In this document: piece by piece, positions 8,216 through 18,445 of the stretch
How positions within the stretch are numbered: position 1 is the stretch's first letter
How the letters are laid out: each line of letters starts with the position of its first letter
Assembly (NCBI RefSeq): GCF_020177575.1
Contig: NZ_JAHTBK010000001.1
Span: 1,423,875 to 1,487,874 of the forward strand
Direction: 5' to 3'
Origin: Hasllibacter sp. MH4015
Lineage (GTDB): Bacteria > Pseudomonadota > Alphaproteobacteria > Rhodobacterales > Rhodobacteraceae
Length of the DNA: 64,000 nucleotides
Position numbers and translations under genes: made by a program
The notes under the pieces: model-generated
Seen by the model: the letters and a program-made list of their open reading frames with translations, nothing else
Told to the model about the DNA's origin: nothing
The model's database searches: none

Positions 8216-10483
8216 ATGCGAGTGGTGGATGAACCCGCCCAAAGCATGGGCGACAAGCAACCTTTGCTGGACCGTCTGGGGGAGTGGCGCCGGTCGCGGC
8301 GTGTGCGCTCTGTCGGGACCATCGGGCTTGTCGTTCTGGCACCGGTGCTTGCCCTGGCGACATTCCTTGCGTTGGGGCCGTTGGCGGAGGTGGCGGATTC
8401 GCCCGGTCTGCGGCTGATCGTTCTGGCCGATCTCGTCTATATCCTCGTCGTGGCCACGCTTGTTTTGCGCGAAGTGGCGCGGATCGTGGCTTCGCGCCGC
8501 GCGGATTCGGCAGGATCGAAGCTGCACCTCCGGCTCACCGCGATTTTCGGGGCCGTGGCGCTGATCCCCACGGTCGTTGTCGCCGTTCTGGCGGTGTTGA
8601 GCGTGAATATGGGCCTGGAGGGCTGGTTTTCGGACCGTGTCTCCACCGCGCTTGGCAATTCCGTCGATGCCGCCGTGGCCTATCAGGAGGAACATCGCGA
8701 CGACCTGGAACAGGACGCGCGCGCTCTCGGAGCGTTTCTGAACCTCAATCGCCGCGCTGTGCCGTTCCTGTCGGACGGCGATTTGCGGCAGGTTCTCAGC
8801 CAGGGGCAGGGCCAGATCCAGCGTGGCTTGCGGGAGGCATTCGTGATTGACGGTGCCGGAGAGATCCGGGCGCGCGGGGAGCGGTCCTACCTATTCGATT
8901 ATGACCGGCCCTCGGACGAAGACCTTGCCCGCGCTGCGGAAGGCGAGCTCGTCTTGTCGGAGGATCGCGCCCAGAACGAGTTTCGCGCGCTTTTCCGGCT
9001 GGAGGCGTTCCCGGACCGCTACCTCTACATCTCGCGGGAGGTCGACGGTCAGATCATCGCGCTGCTCGATGAGACGGAACAGACGGTTCTGTTGTATCGG
9101 CAGGTAGAATCCGATCGGGGCCGACTTCTTTTCGACTTCGCGCTTCTCTATCTCGGGTTCGCCACTTTGATGATCCTAGCTGCGATCTGGGCCGGGCTGA
9201 GCTTCGGGGAGAGGCTGTCACGCCCCGTGGGGCGCCTGGCCGGCGCGGCGCAGAGGGTGGGGCAGGGCGATCTGGACGTGCGCGTGCCCGAGGCGACCTC
9301 CGACGACGAGATCGCGATGTTGGGTCGGCTTTTCAACCAGATGACGCGGCAGCTGAAAGGGCAGCGCGATACGCTGATCGAGCAAAACGCCGCGACGGAG
9401 GAACGGCGCAGGCTGTTCGATTCCGTTCTGGGCTCCGTCACGGCCGGGGTTATCGGGTTGGAGGAATCGGGGCGGGTGGATTTCATGAACCGCTCTGCCA
9501 TGCGGCTTCTGTCACTGGTCGAGCAGCGCGACAGCGGCCTGACCTTGGAGGCGGCGGTGCCGGAATTTGCGGCGTTGTTCGAGCGACTTACGAATACCGC
9601 GGCGGAAACGGTTCAGGAGGAAATCAAGCTGACGCGCGCAGGGAAGCAGGAAAGCCTGCTCGTTCGCATGGCCGCCCGCCGCAATCTGGATGGGGAGCTG
9701 GAAGGCTACGTGGTGGCCTTCGACGATGTGACGCAACTGGTGTCTGCCCAACGGACGGCGGCCTGGGGCGACGTGGCCCGCCGCATCGCCCATGAAATCA
9801 AGAACCCTCTGACACCGATCCAGCTATCGGCCGAACGCATTAATCGCAAGTTTTCCAAGAGCTTGGACGATGAAGATAAAGTCGCGCTGGAGCAGATGAC
9901 CGAGGTGATCGTGCGCCAGACCAATGACTTGCGCCGGATCGTGGACGAATTCTCCAAATTCGCCCGCATGCCAGAGCCGGAAACGCGAACGGAGGATATG
10001 GTTCAACTGTTGAACGATGCACTTTTGCTGCAACGCGCGGGGCAGCCAGACATCCGCTTCATCACCGACATTCCGGATCGAAAAGTGATGGCCGAGGTCG
10101 ATGCCACGATGATCGGGCAAGCATTGACCAATTTGTTGAAGAATGGCGGTGAAGCGATTGAAAGCCTTCAGGAAAAGGGCGCGCCTGAGGGGCATGAGCC
10201 GGAGTTGCGCGTCGATGTGGCGGTCGCGGAAGACACGATCCGCATCGACATCGCCGATAACGGCATCGGCTTGCCACCGGACCGCGCGAAGCTGTTCGAG
10301 CCTTACGTCACCACCCGCGACAAGGGCACCGGCCTTGGCCTGCCCATCGTCAAGAAAATCATTGAAGAGCATGGCGGTACGCTTGAGCTGCGCGATGCGC
10401 CCCCGTTTTCAGAGGGGGCCCATCGTGGAGCCATGGCGCGCATAACGTTGCCGCGACTGCCCGACAGGCATGGAGAGAGTTGA
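8216..10483 (+). CDS. ntrY: Membrane-bound sensor histidine kinase NtrY
   Basis: About 755 residues. The N-terminal part has several hydrophobic helices (GTIGLVVLAPVLALATFLAL, then ADLVYILVVATLVL and further) around a periplasmic/extracytoplasmic region. Next come a transmembrane helix near LLYLGFATLMILAAIWAG, a HAMP segment, a PAS domain, the phosphoacceptor motif ARRIAHEIKNPLTPIQLSAE and a GHKL ATPase (LLKNGGEAIE, DNGIGLPP, GTGLGLPIVKKI). NtrY phosphorylates NtrX and is linked in the family to nitrogen, nitrate respiration, redox and envelope control. The start is uncertain: ATG 8216 with GGA 8 bases upstream, or GTG 8222 with GGGGG (8211-8215), fit better than the distal frame start at 8147. 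It abuts ntrX directly. Confidence 0.93.
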   Translation: MRVVDEPAQSMGDKQPLLDRLGEWRRSRRVRSVGTIGLVVLAPVLALATFLALGPLAEVADSPGLRLIVLADLVYILVVATLVLREVARIVASRRADSAGSKLHLRLTAIFGAVALIPTVVVAVLAVLSVNMGLEGWFSDRVSTALGNSVDAAVAYQEEHRDDLEQDARALGAFLNLNRRAVPFLSDGDLRQVLSQGQGQIQRGLREAFVIDGAGEIRARGERSYLFDYDRPSDEDLARAAEGELVLSEDRAQNEFRALFRLEAFPDRYLYISREVDGQIIALLDETEQTVLLYRQVESDRGRLLFDFALLYLGFATLMILAAIWAGLSFGERLSRPVGRLAGAAQRVGQGDLDVRVPEATSDDEIAMLGRLFNQMTRQLKGQRDTLIEQNAATEERRRLFDSVLGSVTAGVIGLEESGRVDFMNRSAMRLLSLVEQRDSGLTLEAAVPEFAALFERLTNTAAETVQEEIKLTRAGKQESLLVRMAARRNLDGELEGYVVAFDDVTQLVSAQRTAAWGDVARRIAHEIKNPLTPIQLSAERINRKFSKSLDDEDKVALEQMTEVIVRQTNDLRRIVDEFSKFARMPEPETRTEDMVQLLNDALLLQRAGQPDIRFITDIPDRKVMAEVDATMIGQALTNLLKNGGEAIESLQEKGAPEGHEPELRVDVAVAEDTIRIDIADNGIGLPPDRAKLFEPYVTTRDKGTGLGLPIVKKIIEEHGGTLELRDAPPFSEGAHRGAMARITLPRLPDRHGES

Positions 10484-11881
10484 ATGAGTGATATTCTGGT
10501 CGTCGATGACGAACGCGATATTCGGGAACTGATCTGCGACATCCTTCAGGACGAGGGCTTCGTGACGCGGATGGCGGGCAATTCGGACGAGGCGATGGCC
10601 GAGCTGAACAAGAGCCAGCCGGGGCTGATGATCCTCGATATCTGGCTCAAGGACAGCAACATGGACGGGATCGACATCCTGGGCCATGTGAAACGCGACA
10701 ATCCCGAAGTCCCGGTCGTAATCATCTCGGGCCACGGCAACGTGGAAATCGCGGTCGCCGCAATTAAGCAGGGCGCGTATGATTTCATCGAGAAGCCGTT
10801 CAACATCGACCAGCTGATGGTTGTGATCAAGCGCGCCATGGAAACCTCGCGCCTGCGGCGGGAGAACACGGCGCTCCGGCGGCAGGATTCGCGGTCGTCT
10901 GATATGATCGGCTCCTCCTCGGCGTTTCGGACCCTGAAGGGCCAGTTGGAGAAGGTCACGAAGTCCAACGGGCGCGTGATGCTGACGGGTGGACCCGGCT
11001 CCGGCAAGGAAGTGGCCGCGCGCTTTATCCACGCAGAATCGAACCGCGCCGATGCGCCCTTCGTCATCGTCTCCTCCGCCTCGATCCAGCCCGATCACAT
11101 GGAAGAGGTGCTGTTCGGCCGTGAAAGCCAGCAGCGCGGGGTCGAACAAGGCCTACTGGAGCAAGCCCATGGTGGCGTGATCTACTTCGATGAGGTCGCC
11201 GATATGCCGCTGGCCACCCAGGCCAAGATCCTGCGGGTGCTGGTGGATCAGAGCTTCACCCGCGTGGGGGGCACCGCGAAAGTCCGGGTCGATCTGCGCG
11301 TCATCTCCTCCACCACACGTGACCTGATGGCGGAGATCGCGGCGGGCCGGTTCCGGGAGGAGCTGTATCACCGCCTCAACGTCGTCCCGATCGAGGTGCC
11401 GGCGCTTGAGGACCGTCGGGAGGATATTCCCGAACTCGCCCGGCATTTCATCGACCTGCTCAACCAGGAACAGGGCCTTACGGCGCGACCCTTGGGCGAA
11501 GACGCAGCCGCGATGCTGCAAACGATGAATTGGCCCGGCAATGCGCGGCAGTTGAAGAACGTCATCGAACGGGTTCTGATCCTGGGGGAAGGCGACGGCC
11601 CGATCGAGGCACGCGACCTTCCGGGGCAGGACGAGGCGCCGTCCAGCGATGATGAGATGACGCTGTCGGCCTCCCTCACCACGTTGCCGCTGCGCGAGGC
11701 ACGCGAATTGTTCGAACGCCAGTACCTGATGGCGCAGATCAACCGGTTCGGCGGAAATATCAGCCGCACAGCAAGTTTCGTGGGTATGGAACGGTCCGCC
11801 CTGCACAGAAAACTGAAATCGCTCGGTGTCGTGACGACATCGAAAGCCGGGACACGCGTGGCACAGGTCAGCGAGGATTAG
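10484..11881 (+). CDS. ntrX: Response regulator NtrX
   Basis: 465 residues: receiver (Asp52 in LMILDIWLKDSNMDG), AAA+ domain (LTGGPGSGKEVAARFIH Walker A, VIYFDEVADMP Walker B) and a C-terminal Fis-like helix-turn-helix (GGNISRTASFVGMERSALHRKLK). As in other NtrX proteins, the sigma-54 contact loop is not GAFTGA: the region reads LFGRESQQRGVEQG. The ATG directly follows the ntrY stop, so the pair is co-transcribed. Its 3' end stops three bases short of the convergent lipoprotein gene. Confidence 0.95.
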   Translation: MSDILVVDDERDIRELICDILQDEGFVTRMAGNSDEAMAELNKSQPGLMILDIWLKDSNMDGIDILGHVKRDNPEVPVVIISGHGNVEIAVAAIKQGAYDFIEKPFNIDQLMVVIKRAMETSRLRRENTALRRQDSRSSDMIGSSSAFRTLKGQLEKVTKSNGRVMLTGGPGSGKEVAARFIHAESNRADAPFVIVSSASIQPDHMEEVLFGRESQQRGVEQGLLEQAHGGVIYFDEVADMPLATQAKILRVLVDQSFTRVGGTAKVRVDLRVISSTTRDLMAEIAAGRFREELYHRLNVVPIEVPALEDRREDIPELARHFIDLLNQEQGLTARPLGEDAAAMLQTMNWPGNARQLKNVIERVLILGEGDGPIEARDLPGQDEAPSSDDEMTLSASLTTLPLREARELFERQYLMAQINRFGGNISRTASFVGMERSALHRKLKSLGVVTTSKAGTRVAQVSED

Positions 11882-11884
11882 GGC

Positions 11885-12343
11885 CTAGCGCGCCGGGTTC
11901 ACGACCAGCGGCGTGCCCGGTCCACGGCGCAAGAGGCAGGTATCCCCCGTCAGGCGCGGCATCACGGTGGTCTGCGTGACCGCCGTGCCTTGCTCGCAAT
12001 AGGGCAGGTCGATGCGGTCATATCCATTGTCGCCCATGCAGCCCCGGATGGCCTGGCGGCGAAAATCGGCGTTGATGTCGACTGTGTAGGGTTCGCCGGG
12101 TTCGAAATATGCGTCCGTCCGGGTGCAAGCGCCAGTTGCATCGCAGGTTTCGGTCGCAGGAATGAAGGTCGGGGCGCGGAGGCGTGTCTCGTTCACGATG
12201 GGATATCGGGCAAGGCTCTCTCCCTCGCACATCGCCAGGTCCGCGTCACGGCGCCCGACGCTTACGCCTTCGGAATAATAGACGCTTTGCGCCATACAGC
12301 CCGTCACGATCAGGGGGGCGAACAGGATGAGACGTGCGAACAT
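11885..12343 (-). CDS. Cysteine-rich lipoprotein, function unknown
   Basis: 152 residues. A signal sequence of MFARLILFAPLIVTGC type ends in a lipobox (V-T-G-Cys16), so the mature protein should be lipid-anchored. After Cys16 there are several further cysteines (in CEGES, ETCDATGACTR, GCMGDNGYD, YCEQG, DTCLLRR), which suggest disulfides in the periplasm. The segment FRRQAIRGCMGDNGY resembles small outer-membrane-associated lipoproteins of the same bacteria, but I recognise no named domain. It is oriented against ntrX and trkA and stands alone; its start is divergent from trkA across about 157 bases without an obvious motif. Confidence 0.75.
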   Translation of the reverse strand: MFARLILFAPLIVTGCMAQSVYYSEGVSVGRRDADLAMCEGESLARYPIVNETRLRAPTFIPATETCDATGACTRTDAYFEPGEPYTVDINADFRRQAIRGCMGDNGYDRIDLPYCEQGTAVTQTTVMPRLTGDTCLLRRGPGTPLVVNPAR

Positions 12344-12500
12344 GAGTGGTCCCTCAACGGGGGAAGCGGGCGAAGCAGCAGGCTAGGGGCCGGGAGCGCC
12401 ACGCTCAACCCCGCCTGCGCTGCCCCGACGCGCCCCGTTGACGCCCAAAGCCCAACCTGCCTAGATGCGCGGCAATCAGGACCCGCCAACGGACACCCGA

Positions 12501-13877
12501 ATGAAGGTCATCATATGCGGCGCTGGCCAGGTCGGCTGGCAGATCGCGCGCCATCTTTCCTCGGAAAACAACGATGTAACCGTGGTCGACAACAATGCCG
12601 ACCTGGTGCGCCGCGCGACCGATACGCTGGACGTCCAAGGCCTGACGGGCTTTGCCAGCTATCCCGACGTGCTGGACCGTGCGGGCGCCCGCGATGCCGA
12701 CATGGTGATCGCGGCGACCTTTTCGGACGAAGTGAACATGGTGACATGCCAGGTCGCCCACTCCGTTTTTGGCGTGCCCCGCAAGATCGCGCGCCTTCGG
12801 GCGCAGAGCTACCTCGATGCCATATATTCCGACCTCTACCGGCGCGATCACCTTCCCATCGACGTCGTCATCAGCCCCGAGATGGAGGTGGCGGAGGCCG
12901 TGCTGAACCGCATCGCATCCCCCTCCACCTTCGATATCGAAAGCTTTCTGGGCGGCGATGCACAGCTTCTGGGCGTGGACCTGGATGAGGATTGTCCGGT
13001 TCTCGACACGCCGCTCCGGCAATTGTCGGAGCTGTTTTCGACCCTGCGCGCCATCGTTGTGGGTGTGAGGCGAGACGGCGTTCTGTTCGCGCCGGAGCCG
13101 GGGGATCAGCTTTTCGCGGGCGATCAGATCTACGTCTTCACCCACGTCGATGATGTCGACCGCACGATGGATATCTTCGGCAAGACCCGAAAGGCGTTGG
13201 AGCGGATCCTGATCATCGGCGGCGGCAATGTGGGCCTGACGGTCGCCAAGAAGCTGGAGAAATCCGCAACCCGGATGCGCACCCGCGTGATCGAGGCGAA
13301 CCGGGGCCGGGCGGAAATTGCCGCCGATGCGTTGGAACGCACCATCGTGCTTCACGGCGATGGGCTGGACGTTGATTTGTTGCGCGAAGCGGGTGTGGAG
13401 CGGGCCGATGTCGTGCTCAGCCTCACCGATGATGACAAGACCAATATGCTGGCCTCCGTCCGGGCGAAATCGGCGGGGGCTGGCATGGCGATCAGCCTCG
13501 TGAATGACCCGACGCTCGTGCCGCTGATGCATCCGTTGGGGATCGACGCCTATGTGAACCCGCGCGCCACGACCGTGAGTTCGATCTTGCGGCACATCCG
13601 CCACGGGCGGGTGCGCGGCGTCTATTCCATCGGTGACGCCGAGGCTGAGGTGATCGAGGCGCAGGTTCTCTCGACCTCTCCCATCTCGGGCAAGGCGATC
13701 CGTGACGTGGATTTCCCCGAAGGCGCGCTGGTGGGCGCGGTGCAGCGCGGTGGCAAGGTGTTCCGCCCCACCGGCTCCACCCGGATTGAGGAGGGCGACG
13801 CGGTGGCGATTTTTGCGTTGACCGCCGATGTCCCCGCGGTCGAGGCTTTGCTGCAAGTCTCCATCGACTTCTTCTGA
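12501..13877 (+). CDS. trkA: Trk potassium uptake system NAD-binding protein TrkA
   Basis: 458-residue cytoplasmic regulatory subunit with two RCK-N/RCK-C repeats. The first Rossmann motif is MKVIICGAGQVGWQIARHLS at the N-terminus; the second is ILIIGGGNVGLTVAKKLE near residue 234. Each is followed by a C-terminal TrkA-C module. It gates the TrkH channel in response to nucleotides. The ATG at 12501 places the Rossmann motif at residue 3, as usual; twelve upstream in-frame codons are ignored. trkH follows 18 bases downstream. In Rhodobacteraceae trkA-trkH sit between ntrX and hfq, as here. Confidence 0.95.
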   Translation: MKVIICGAGQVGWQIARHLSSENNDVTVVDNNADLVRRATDTLDVQGLTGFASYPDVLDRAGARDADMVIAATFSDEVNMVTCQVAHSVFGVPRKIARLRAQSYLDAIYSDLYRRDHLPIDVVISPEMEVAEAVLNRIASPSTFDIESFLGGDAQLLGVDLDEDCPVLDTPLRQLSELFSTLRAIVVGVRRDGVLFAPEPGDQLFAGDQIYVFTHVDDVDRTMDIFGKTRKALERILIIGGGNVGLTVAKKLEKSATRMRTRVIEANRGRAEIAADALERTIVLHGDGLDVDLLREAGVERADVVLSLTDDDKTNMLASVRAKSAGAGMAISLVNDPTLVPLMHPLGIDAYVNPRATTVSSILRHIRHGRVRGVYSIGDAEAEVIEAQVLSTSPISGKAIRDVDFPEGALVGAVQRGGKVFRPTGSTRIEEGDAVAIFALTADVPAVEALLQVSIDFF

Positions 13878-13895
13878 GCGCGGGGCCAGCCGCCA

Positions 13896-15413
13896 ATGGC
13901 CGCTTATTTCCGAAACATCCCCTTCTTCGTGGTCCTGATCTTCGTCAGCGGCGGGGCGATGTTCATTCCCGCCATCACGGCGCTGGCGACGGAGGATTAT
14001 CCGACCGCGCGCGTCTTCTTCTACTGCGCGCTCCTCGTGCTGATGGCGGCCGTCTTGCTTGGGTTCGCGAGCCAAACCCCACGCCGCCGCCCGTCGGAGC
14101 GCAGCCATCTGGCCTCACTGGTGCTGGCCTATCTGTGGCTGCCCCTGATCCTGACCCTGCCGATGGAGCAGGCGGTCGGAAACACGCGGATCATCAATGC
14201 CTATCTCGACATGGTCTCGGCGCTGACGACCACGGGCGCGCAGGTGTTCGACCCGAGCCGCCTGACCCCGTCGCTGCATCTCTGGCGGGGGCTTGTCGCG
14301 TGGTTCGGGGGGCTTCTGATCTGGATCACGGCCTTCGCGGTCCTCGCGCCGCTCAACCTTGGCGGTTACGAGGTGACGTCCGAGGCGGCGGTTCAGGGCA
14401 AGGCCGGCCCGTCATCCGGCATGATGCAGGCGGCCAATGCGTCCGAGCGGCTGCGCAAGCACGCCATGCGCCTGACGCCGATCTACGGGGGCCTGACCCT
14501 CGCCCTTGGCCTTCTCCTGGTGATCGCGGGGGAGGAGCCGATGGTTGCCGCGATCCACGCCATGTCCACCCTCGCCACCTCCGGCATCACGCCGCTTGCG
14601 GGGATGGAGGGACGGCCGGCGGGCCTTGGGGGGGAGGCACTGATCTTGGTCTTCTTTCTGTTCGCGTTGTCCCGGCGCACCTATTCCAGCGGGATCGGGC
14701 GCGAATTCCGCACCCGCCTGACCAAGGATCGCGAAATCCGCCTTGCGCTGTTTGCCTGCGTCGTGTTGCCAACGCTTCTGTTCGCCCGGCATTGGTTCGG
14801 TGCGCTGGAGGTGGACGAACTGGCCGATGCGAGGGCCGCGCTGCGCGCGCTTTGGGGATCTGTTTTTACGGTCGTGTCGTTCCTGACGACGACCGGTTTC
14901 GTGTCCGACGCCTGGGGTGACGCGCGGGCGTGGTCGGGCCTTCCGACCCCGGGCCTGTTGTTGGTCGGTTTGGTTTTGATGGGCGGGGGCGTCGCCACGA
15001 CGGCGGGCGGTGTGAAGCTCTTGCGGGTATACGCGCTCTACAAACACGGCGTGCGCGAAATGGGAAAGCTCATCTATCCCAACTCGGTCGCCGGGGCAGG
15101 GCGCCTTGGCCGCCGCATCCGCCGTGAAGGCGCCTATATCGCCTGGGTCGTGTTCATGCTTCTGGTGCTCAGCATCGCGGTCATCATGGTGGCGTTGGCG
15201 GCGACCGGGCTAGATTTCGAAACGGCAATGATCCTTGCCATTTCCGCGCTGACCACGACCGGTCCCCTGGCCAGCGTGGCAGGCGAGGTGCCGATTGATT
15301 ATTTCACCCTGACCGACGCGGCGAAGCTGATTTGTGCGGCCGCAATGATCGTCGGCCGGGTCGAGACGCTGGTTCTGATCGCGCTCATTAATCCGGCATT
15401 CTGGCGGGATTGA
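13896..15413 (+). CDS. trkH: Trk potassium channel/transporter subunit TrkH
   Basis: 505-residue inner-membrane protein with four pore-loop repeats that form the K+ pathway. Selectivity-loop-like pieces are visible as [37 protein letters not shown] and [12 protein letters not shown], each followed by a hydrophobic helix. Gly residues in these loops (TTG, TSG, TTG, TTG) are the selectivity-filter positions. It pairs with TrkA immediately upstream. The stop at 15413 is followed by a 121-base gap before hfq that could hold a separate hfq promoter. Confidence 0.94.
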   Translation: MAAYFRNIPFFVVLIFVSGGAMFIPAITALATEDYPTARVFFYCALLVLMAAVLLGFASQTPRRRPSERSHLASLVLAYLWLPLILTLPMEQAVGNTRIINAYLDMVSALTTTGAQVFDPSRLTPSLHLWRGLVAWFGGLLIWITAFAVLAPLNLGGYEVTSEAAVQGKAGPSSGMMQAANASERLRKHAMRLTPIYGGLTLALGLLLVIAGEEPMVAAIHAMSTLATSGITPLAGMEGRPAGLGGEALILVFFLFALSRRTYSSGIGREFRTRLTKDREIRLALFACVVLPTLLFARHWFGALEVDELADARAALRALWGSVFTVVSFLTTTGFVSDAWGDARAWSGLPTPGLLLVGLVLMGGGVATTAGGVKLLRVYALYKHGVREMGKLIYPNSVAGAGRLGRRIRREGAYIAWVVFMLLVLSIAVIMVALAATGLDFETAMILAISALTTTGPLASVAGEVPIDYFTLTDAAKLICAAAMIVGRVETLVLIALINPAFWRD

Positions 15414-15534
15414 GCGGCGGGATCGTGCCATGTTCCCATCGGGGGTGGAAATCCCCTTGAAGTGGCGACATAGTGGCTCGGCAAGATGTGTCCGGGGACC
15501 AACCCGGATCGCCTCCAACGGGACCGGAAGAACA

Positions 15535-15768
15535 ATGGCCGAAAATAAACAAAACTTGCAGGACGCGTTTCTCAACCACGTCCGCAAGACAAAAGTTCCA
15601 GTGACGATATTCCTGATCAACGGCGTGAAATTGCAAGGCGTGATCACATGGTTTGACAATTTCTGTGTGCTGCTGCGCCGGGATGGTCAATCCCAGCTGG
15701 TCTACAAGCACGCGATTTCGACGGTGATGCCCGCGCAGCCCATCAACCTCTACGACGGGGAAGAGTGA
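15535..15768 (+). CDS. hfq: RNA chaperone Hfq
   Basis: 77-residue Sm-like protein that forms a hexamer and matches small RNAs with mRNAs. Sm1 motif: [20 protein letters not shown] followed by [10 protein letters not shown]. Sm2 motif: [12 protein letters not shown]. The short acidic tail NLYDGEE is typical of alphaproteobacteria. The ATG at 15535 is preceded by GGAAGAAC. Its stop overlaps the GTG start of hflX (GTGA), the common hfq-hflX arrangement. It is the expected partner of the small-RNA candidates at 36507-36582 and 44930-45080. Confidence 0.97.
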   Translation: MAENKQNLQDAFLNHVRKTKVPVTIFLINGVKLQGVITWFDNFCVLLRRDGQSQLVYKHAISTVMPAQPINLYDGEE

Positions 15769-17075
15769 GCGCGGATCCCCGTGCCGCGGACGACCCTCAT
15801 CTGACCGGATCGGGCGATGGCCCGATGCGGGCGCTGGTGCTGCATCCTGACATCAAATCCGACCAGGGACGGCGCGGGCCGGAATTCGCGCTCGACGAAG
15901 CCGTGGCTTTGGCCGCCGCACTTCCCGATCTGGAGGTCGTGGGCGCCGATATCGTTCGTCTGCCACGCGCGCAGCCCGGCCTCTTGTTCGGCACTGGCAA
16001 GATCGAGGAGATCAGGCAGAGGATCGAAGCCGAAGAGATCGGCCTTGTCCTGATCGACGGCCCTGTCACCCCGGTTCAGCAGCGGAACCTGGAGAAGGCG
16101 TGGGGCTGCAAGCTTCTGGATCGCACCGGCTTGATCCTTGAGATTTTCGCCGACCGCGCCGCCACACGCGAGGGCGTATTGCAGGTCGAGTTGGCCGCGC
16201 TCAGCTACCAGCGGACGCGCCTGGTGCGGGCCTGGACCCACCTGGAACGCCAGCGCGGCGGGCTTGGCTTCGTGGGCGGCCCGGGCGAGACCCAGATCGA
16301 GGCTGACCGACGCGCAATCGACGAGGCGGTCACGCGAATTCGTCGCCAGTTGCAGAAGGTCGTGAAGACCCGCGCGCTCCACCGATCCGCCCGCAAGAAG
16401 GTGCCGTATCCGATCGTGGCCCTTGTGGGGTACACCAATGCCGGGAAATCGACCCTTTTCAATCGCCTGACGGGCGCGGATGTCATGGCCAAGGACATGC
16501 TCTTTGCCACCCTCGACCCGACGATGCGGGCCGTGACGTTACCCGATGGGATGGACGTGATCCTGTCGGACACCGTGGGCTTCATCAGCGACCTGCCAAC
16601 GCAATTGGTCGCCGCCTTCCGCGCGACGCTTGAGGAGGTTCTGGACGCCGATCTGATCGTCCACGTGCGCGACATCAGCCATCCTGAAACCGAAGAACAG
16701 GCCGCGGATGTCCGCACGATCCTGAGTGATCTGGGCGTTGCCGACACCGCCCGCCAGATCGAGGTCTGGAACAAGGTTGATCGGCTGGACCGGGACACCG
16801 CCGATGCGCGCCGGACCGAGGCCGCCCGTCAGCCGCATATCTTCACCACCTCCGCCATCACGGGCGAGGGGATGGAGACGATGCTGGCCGCGATCAGCGA
16901 AACCCTATCGCCGCCGCGCTTCGAGGCGGTGCTGGACTTGCCCCATGCGGACGGGCGCAAGCGTGCCTGGCTGTTCGAGCAAGGCGTGGTTGAGCACGAG
17001 GAGCAGGGGGATGCTTCGACCCGCCTGCGCGTTCTGTGGACGGCGCGGCAGGAAAAGGCGTTCCGCGTGCTCTGA
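15765..17075 (+). CDS. hflX: GTPase HflX (ribosome-splitting/rescue factor)
   Basis: 436 residues. The N-terminal HflX domain contains [13 protein letters not shown] coiled linker holds [20 protein letters not shown]. The G domain starts near residue 220, with Walker [18 protein letters not shown]2/G3 [14 protein letters not shown] and NKVD as G4. HflX splits stalled 70S ribosomes under heat or antibiotic stress. The GTG start at 15765 overlaps the hfq stop codon, so the two are translationally coupled. A short C-terminal domain ending at 17075 completes the family length. Confidence 0.95.
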   Translation: MSADPRAADDPHLTGSGDGPMRALVLHPDIKSDQGRRGPEFALDEAVALAAALPDLEVVGADIVRLPRAQPGLLFGTGKIEEIRQRIEAEEIGLVLIDGPVTPVQQRNLEKAWGCKLLDRTGLILEIFADRAATREGVLQVELAALSYQRTRLVRAWTHLERQRGGLGFVGGPGETQIEADRRAIDEAVTRIRRQLQKVVKTRALHRSARKKVPYPIVALVGYTNAGKSTLFNRLTGADVMAKDMLFATLDPTMRAVTLPDGMDVILSDTVGFISDLPTQLVAAFRATLEEVLDADLIVHVRDISHPETEEQAADVRTILSDLGVADTARQIEVWNKVDRLDRDTADARRTEAARQPHIFTTSAITGEGMETMLAAISETLSPPRFEAVLDLPHADGRKRAWLFEQGVVEHEEQGDASTRLRVLWTARQEKAFRVL

Positions 17076-17199
17076 TACTTGGCCGCCATCTGCTTAATCC
17101 CCGTCAATTTGTCGGCGTAACGGCGCGCGGTGCTTACGCTCCCTTAACCCGCTCTCGCCATGTCTGGCGCGGATCACGGCGCGGAAGGGAAGGCCACAA

Positions 17200-18423
17200 A
17201 TGTCCAATATCGGTGCGATCAAACCGGCTTCTGTCGCGGTGGGCCAAGACATCATTTTCGACGCGCTTCACACGATGCGCACCCATCTTCAGATGGAGAT
17301 CGCGTATCTTTCCGAGTTCGTCGGGGACAAGTTGGTGTTCCGCGCACTGGACGCACCGGGCCTGGAGCATATCGCACAGGTCGGCGGCACCCGCGATCTG
17401 TCGGAGACCTATTGCAATCACATCCTTGCGGGCGACTTGCCCGAATTGATGTCCGATACCCACGACATCCCCTTCGCCGCCGCGATGCCGATCACCAAGG
17501 CGTTGCCCATCCGTGCCCATGTCAGCGTGCCGATCGAGCGCAGCGACGGTTCGATCTACGGCATGTTCTGCTGCCTGTCGCCCAATCCCAATTCGTCGCT
17601 CAACCAACGTGACCTCGGCCTGATGCGGACCTTCGCGCGCCTCGCCCAGTCGGAGGTGCAACGCACGCTTGAGGTGAAGGCGGAGGCGGAGGCGACAGCG
17701 GCGTTGATTGAAACGGCGCTCGGCACCCGAAATTTCGAGATGGTCTACCAACCGATCTTCGATCTCGCCTCGGGTCGGATATCGGGGATGGAGGCGCTGT
17801 GCCGCTTCAAGACCGATCCATATCGCGCGCCGAATCTGTGGTTTGACGATGCGGCCCGTGTCGGGAAGGCGGAGTTGCTGGAAATTTGTGTGATCGAAAC
17901 GGCGCTTGCGGCACTGGGTGATATCCCCCCGGACCTTTACCTGACGCTCAATGCCAGCCCCGAGACCGTGGCCACGGGGCGCCTTGCACCGATCCTGGCA
18001 CAACACCCGGCGGATCGACTCGTGATCGAGGTGACGGAACACATGCAGGTCGGCGACTGGGCCGCGCTTGACCGGTCGCTTCGCGCGCTGCGCGACATGG
18101 GTATCCGCGTGGCTATCGACGACGCAGGAGCGGGATATTCCGGGCTGCAACAGATGGTTCGTCTCAAGCCGGAAATCATCAAGCTCGACCGGTCACTGGT
18201 CGACCATATTGACGAAGATCGTGCACGTCGGTCGCTCTGCGCGGCCATGGTGCATTATGCCACCGAAACCGGCGCAGCCCTTGTGGCCGAAGGGATCGAA
18301 CGCCAGGAGGAGGTGGAGGTTTTGCGCGATCTCGGCGTTGACCGCGGCCAAGGATATCTGCTTGCCAAGCCGATGCCGCTTCGCGAATTGCTCGAAACGC
18401 ATCACGGCGCGCAGAAAACCTAG
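17200..18423 (+). CDS. GAF-EAL cyclic-di-GMP phosphodiesterase
   Basis: 407 residues. Residues about 15-155 resemble a GAF sensor domain (TYCNHILAGDLP, HVSVPIERSDGSIYGMFCC). Residues about 170-400 are an EAL domain. Catalytic positions look intact: E198 in EALCRF, N251 in LNASPE, E277 in VIEVTE, D307/D308 in IDDAGAGYSG (usually DDFGTG), K329 in IKLDRS and E364 in VAEGIE. An active c-di-GMP hydrolase is therefore predicted. There is no GGDEF domain. GAF plus EAL with no membrane segment suggests a cytosolic ligand- or light-sensing input. ATG 17200 is preceded by GGGAAGGCC. It lies downstream of hflX with its own promoter space of about 120 bases and converges on the acylase gene. Confidence 0.88.
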   Translation: MSNIGAIKPASVAVGQDIIFDALHTMRTHLQMEIAYLSEFVGDKLVFRALDAPGLEHIAQVGGTRDLSETYCNHILAGDLPELMSDTHDIPFAAAMPITKALPIRAHVSVPIERSDGSIYGMFCCLSPNPNSSLNQRDLGLMRTFARLAQSEVQRTLEVKAEAEATAALIETALGTRNFEMVYQPIFDLASGRISGMEALCRFKTDPYRAPNLWFDDAARVGKAELLEICVIETALAALGDIPPDLYLTLNASPETVATGRLAPILAQHPADRLVIEVTEHMQVGDWAALDRSLRALRDMGIRVAIDDAGAGYSGLQQMVRLKPEIIKLDRSLVDHIDEDRARRSLCAAMVHYATETGAALVAEGIERQEEVEVLRDLGVDRGQGYLLAKPMPLRELLETHHGAQKT

Positions 18424-18445
18424 GCGCACTTAGGATGAAGTCGCG

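Noticed and set aside
6707-8695. Long open frame on the minus strand opposite ntrC and the start of ntrY (662 codons)
   Set aside because: Its sequence is His/Arg/Gly-rich with no domain, while the plus strand holds unmistakable NtrC and NtrY; it is a GC-rich antisense shadow.
12405-14108. 567-codon minus-strand frame across trkA and trkH
   Set aside because: Antisense to two well-supported genes and without any family resemblance.
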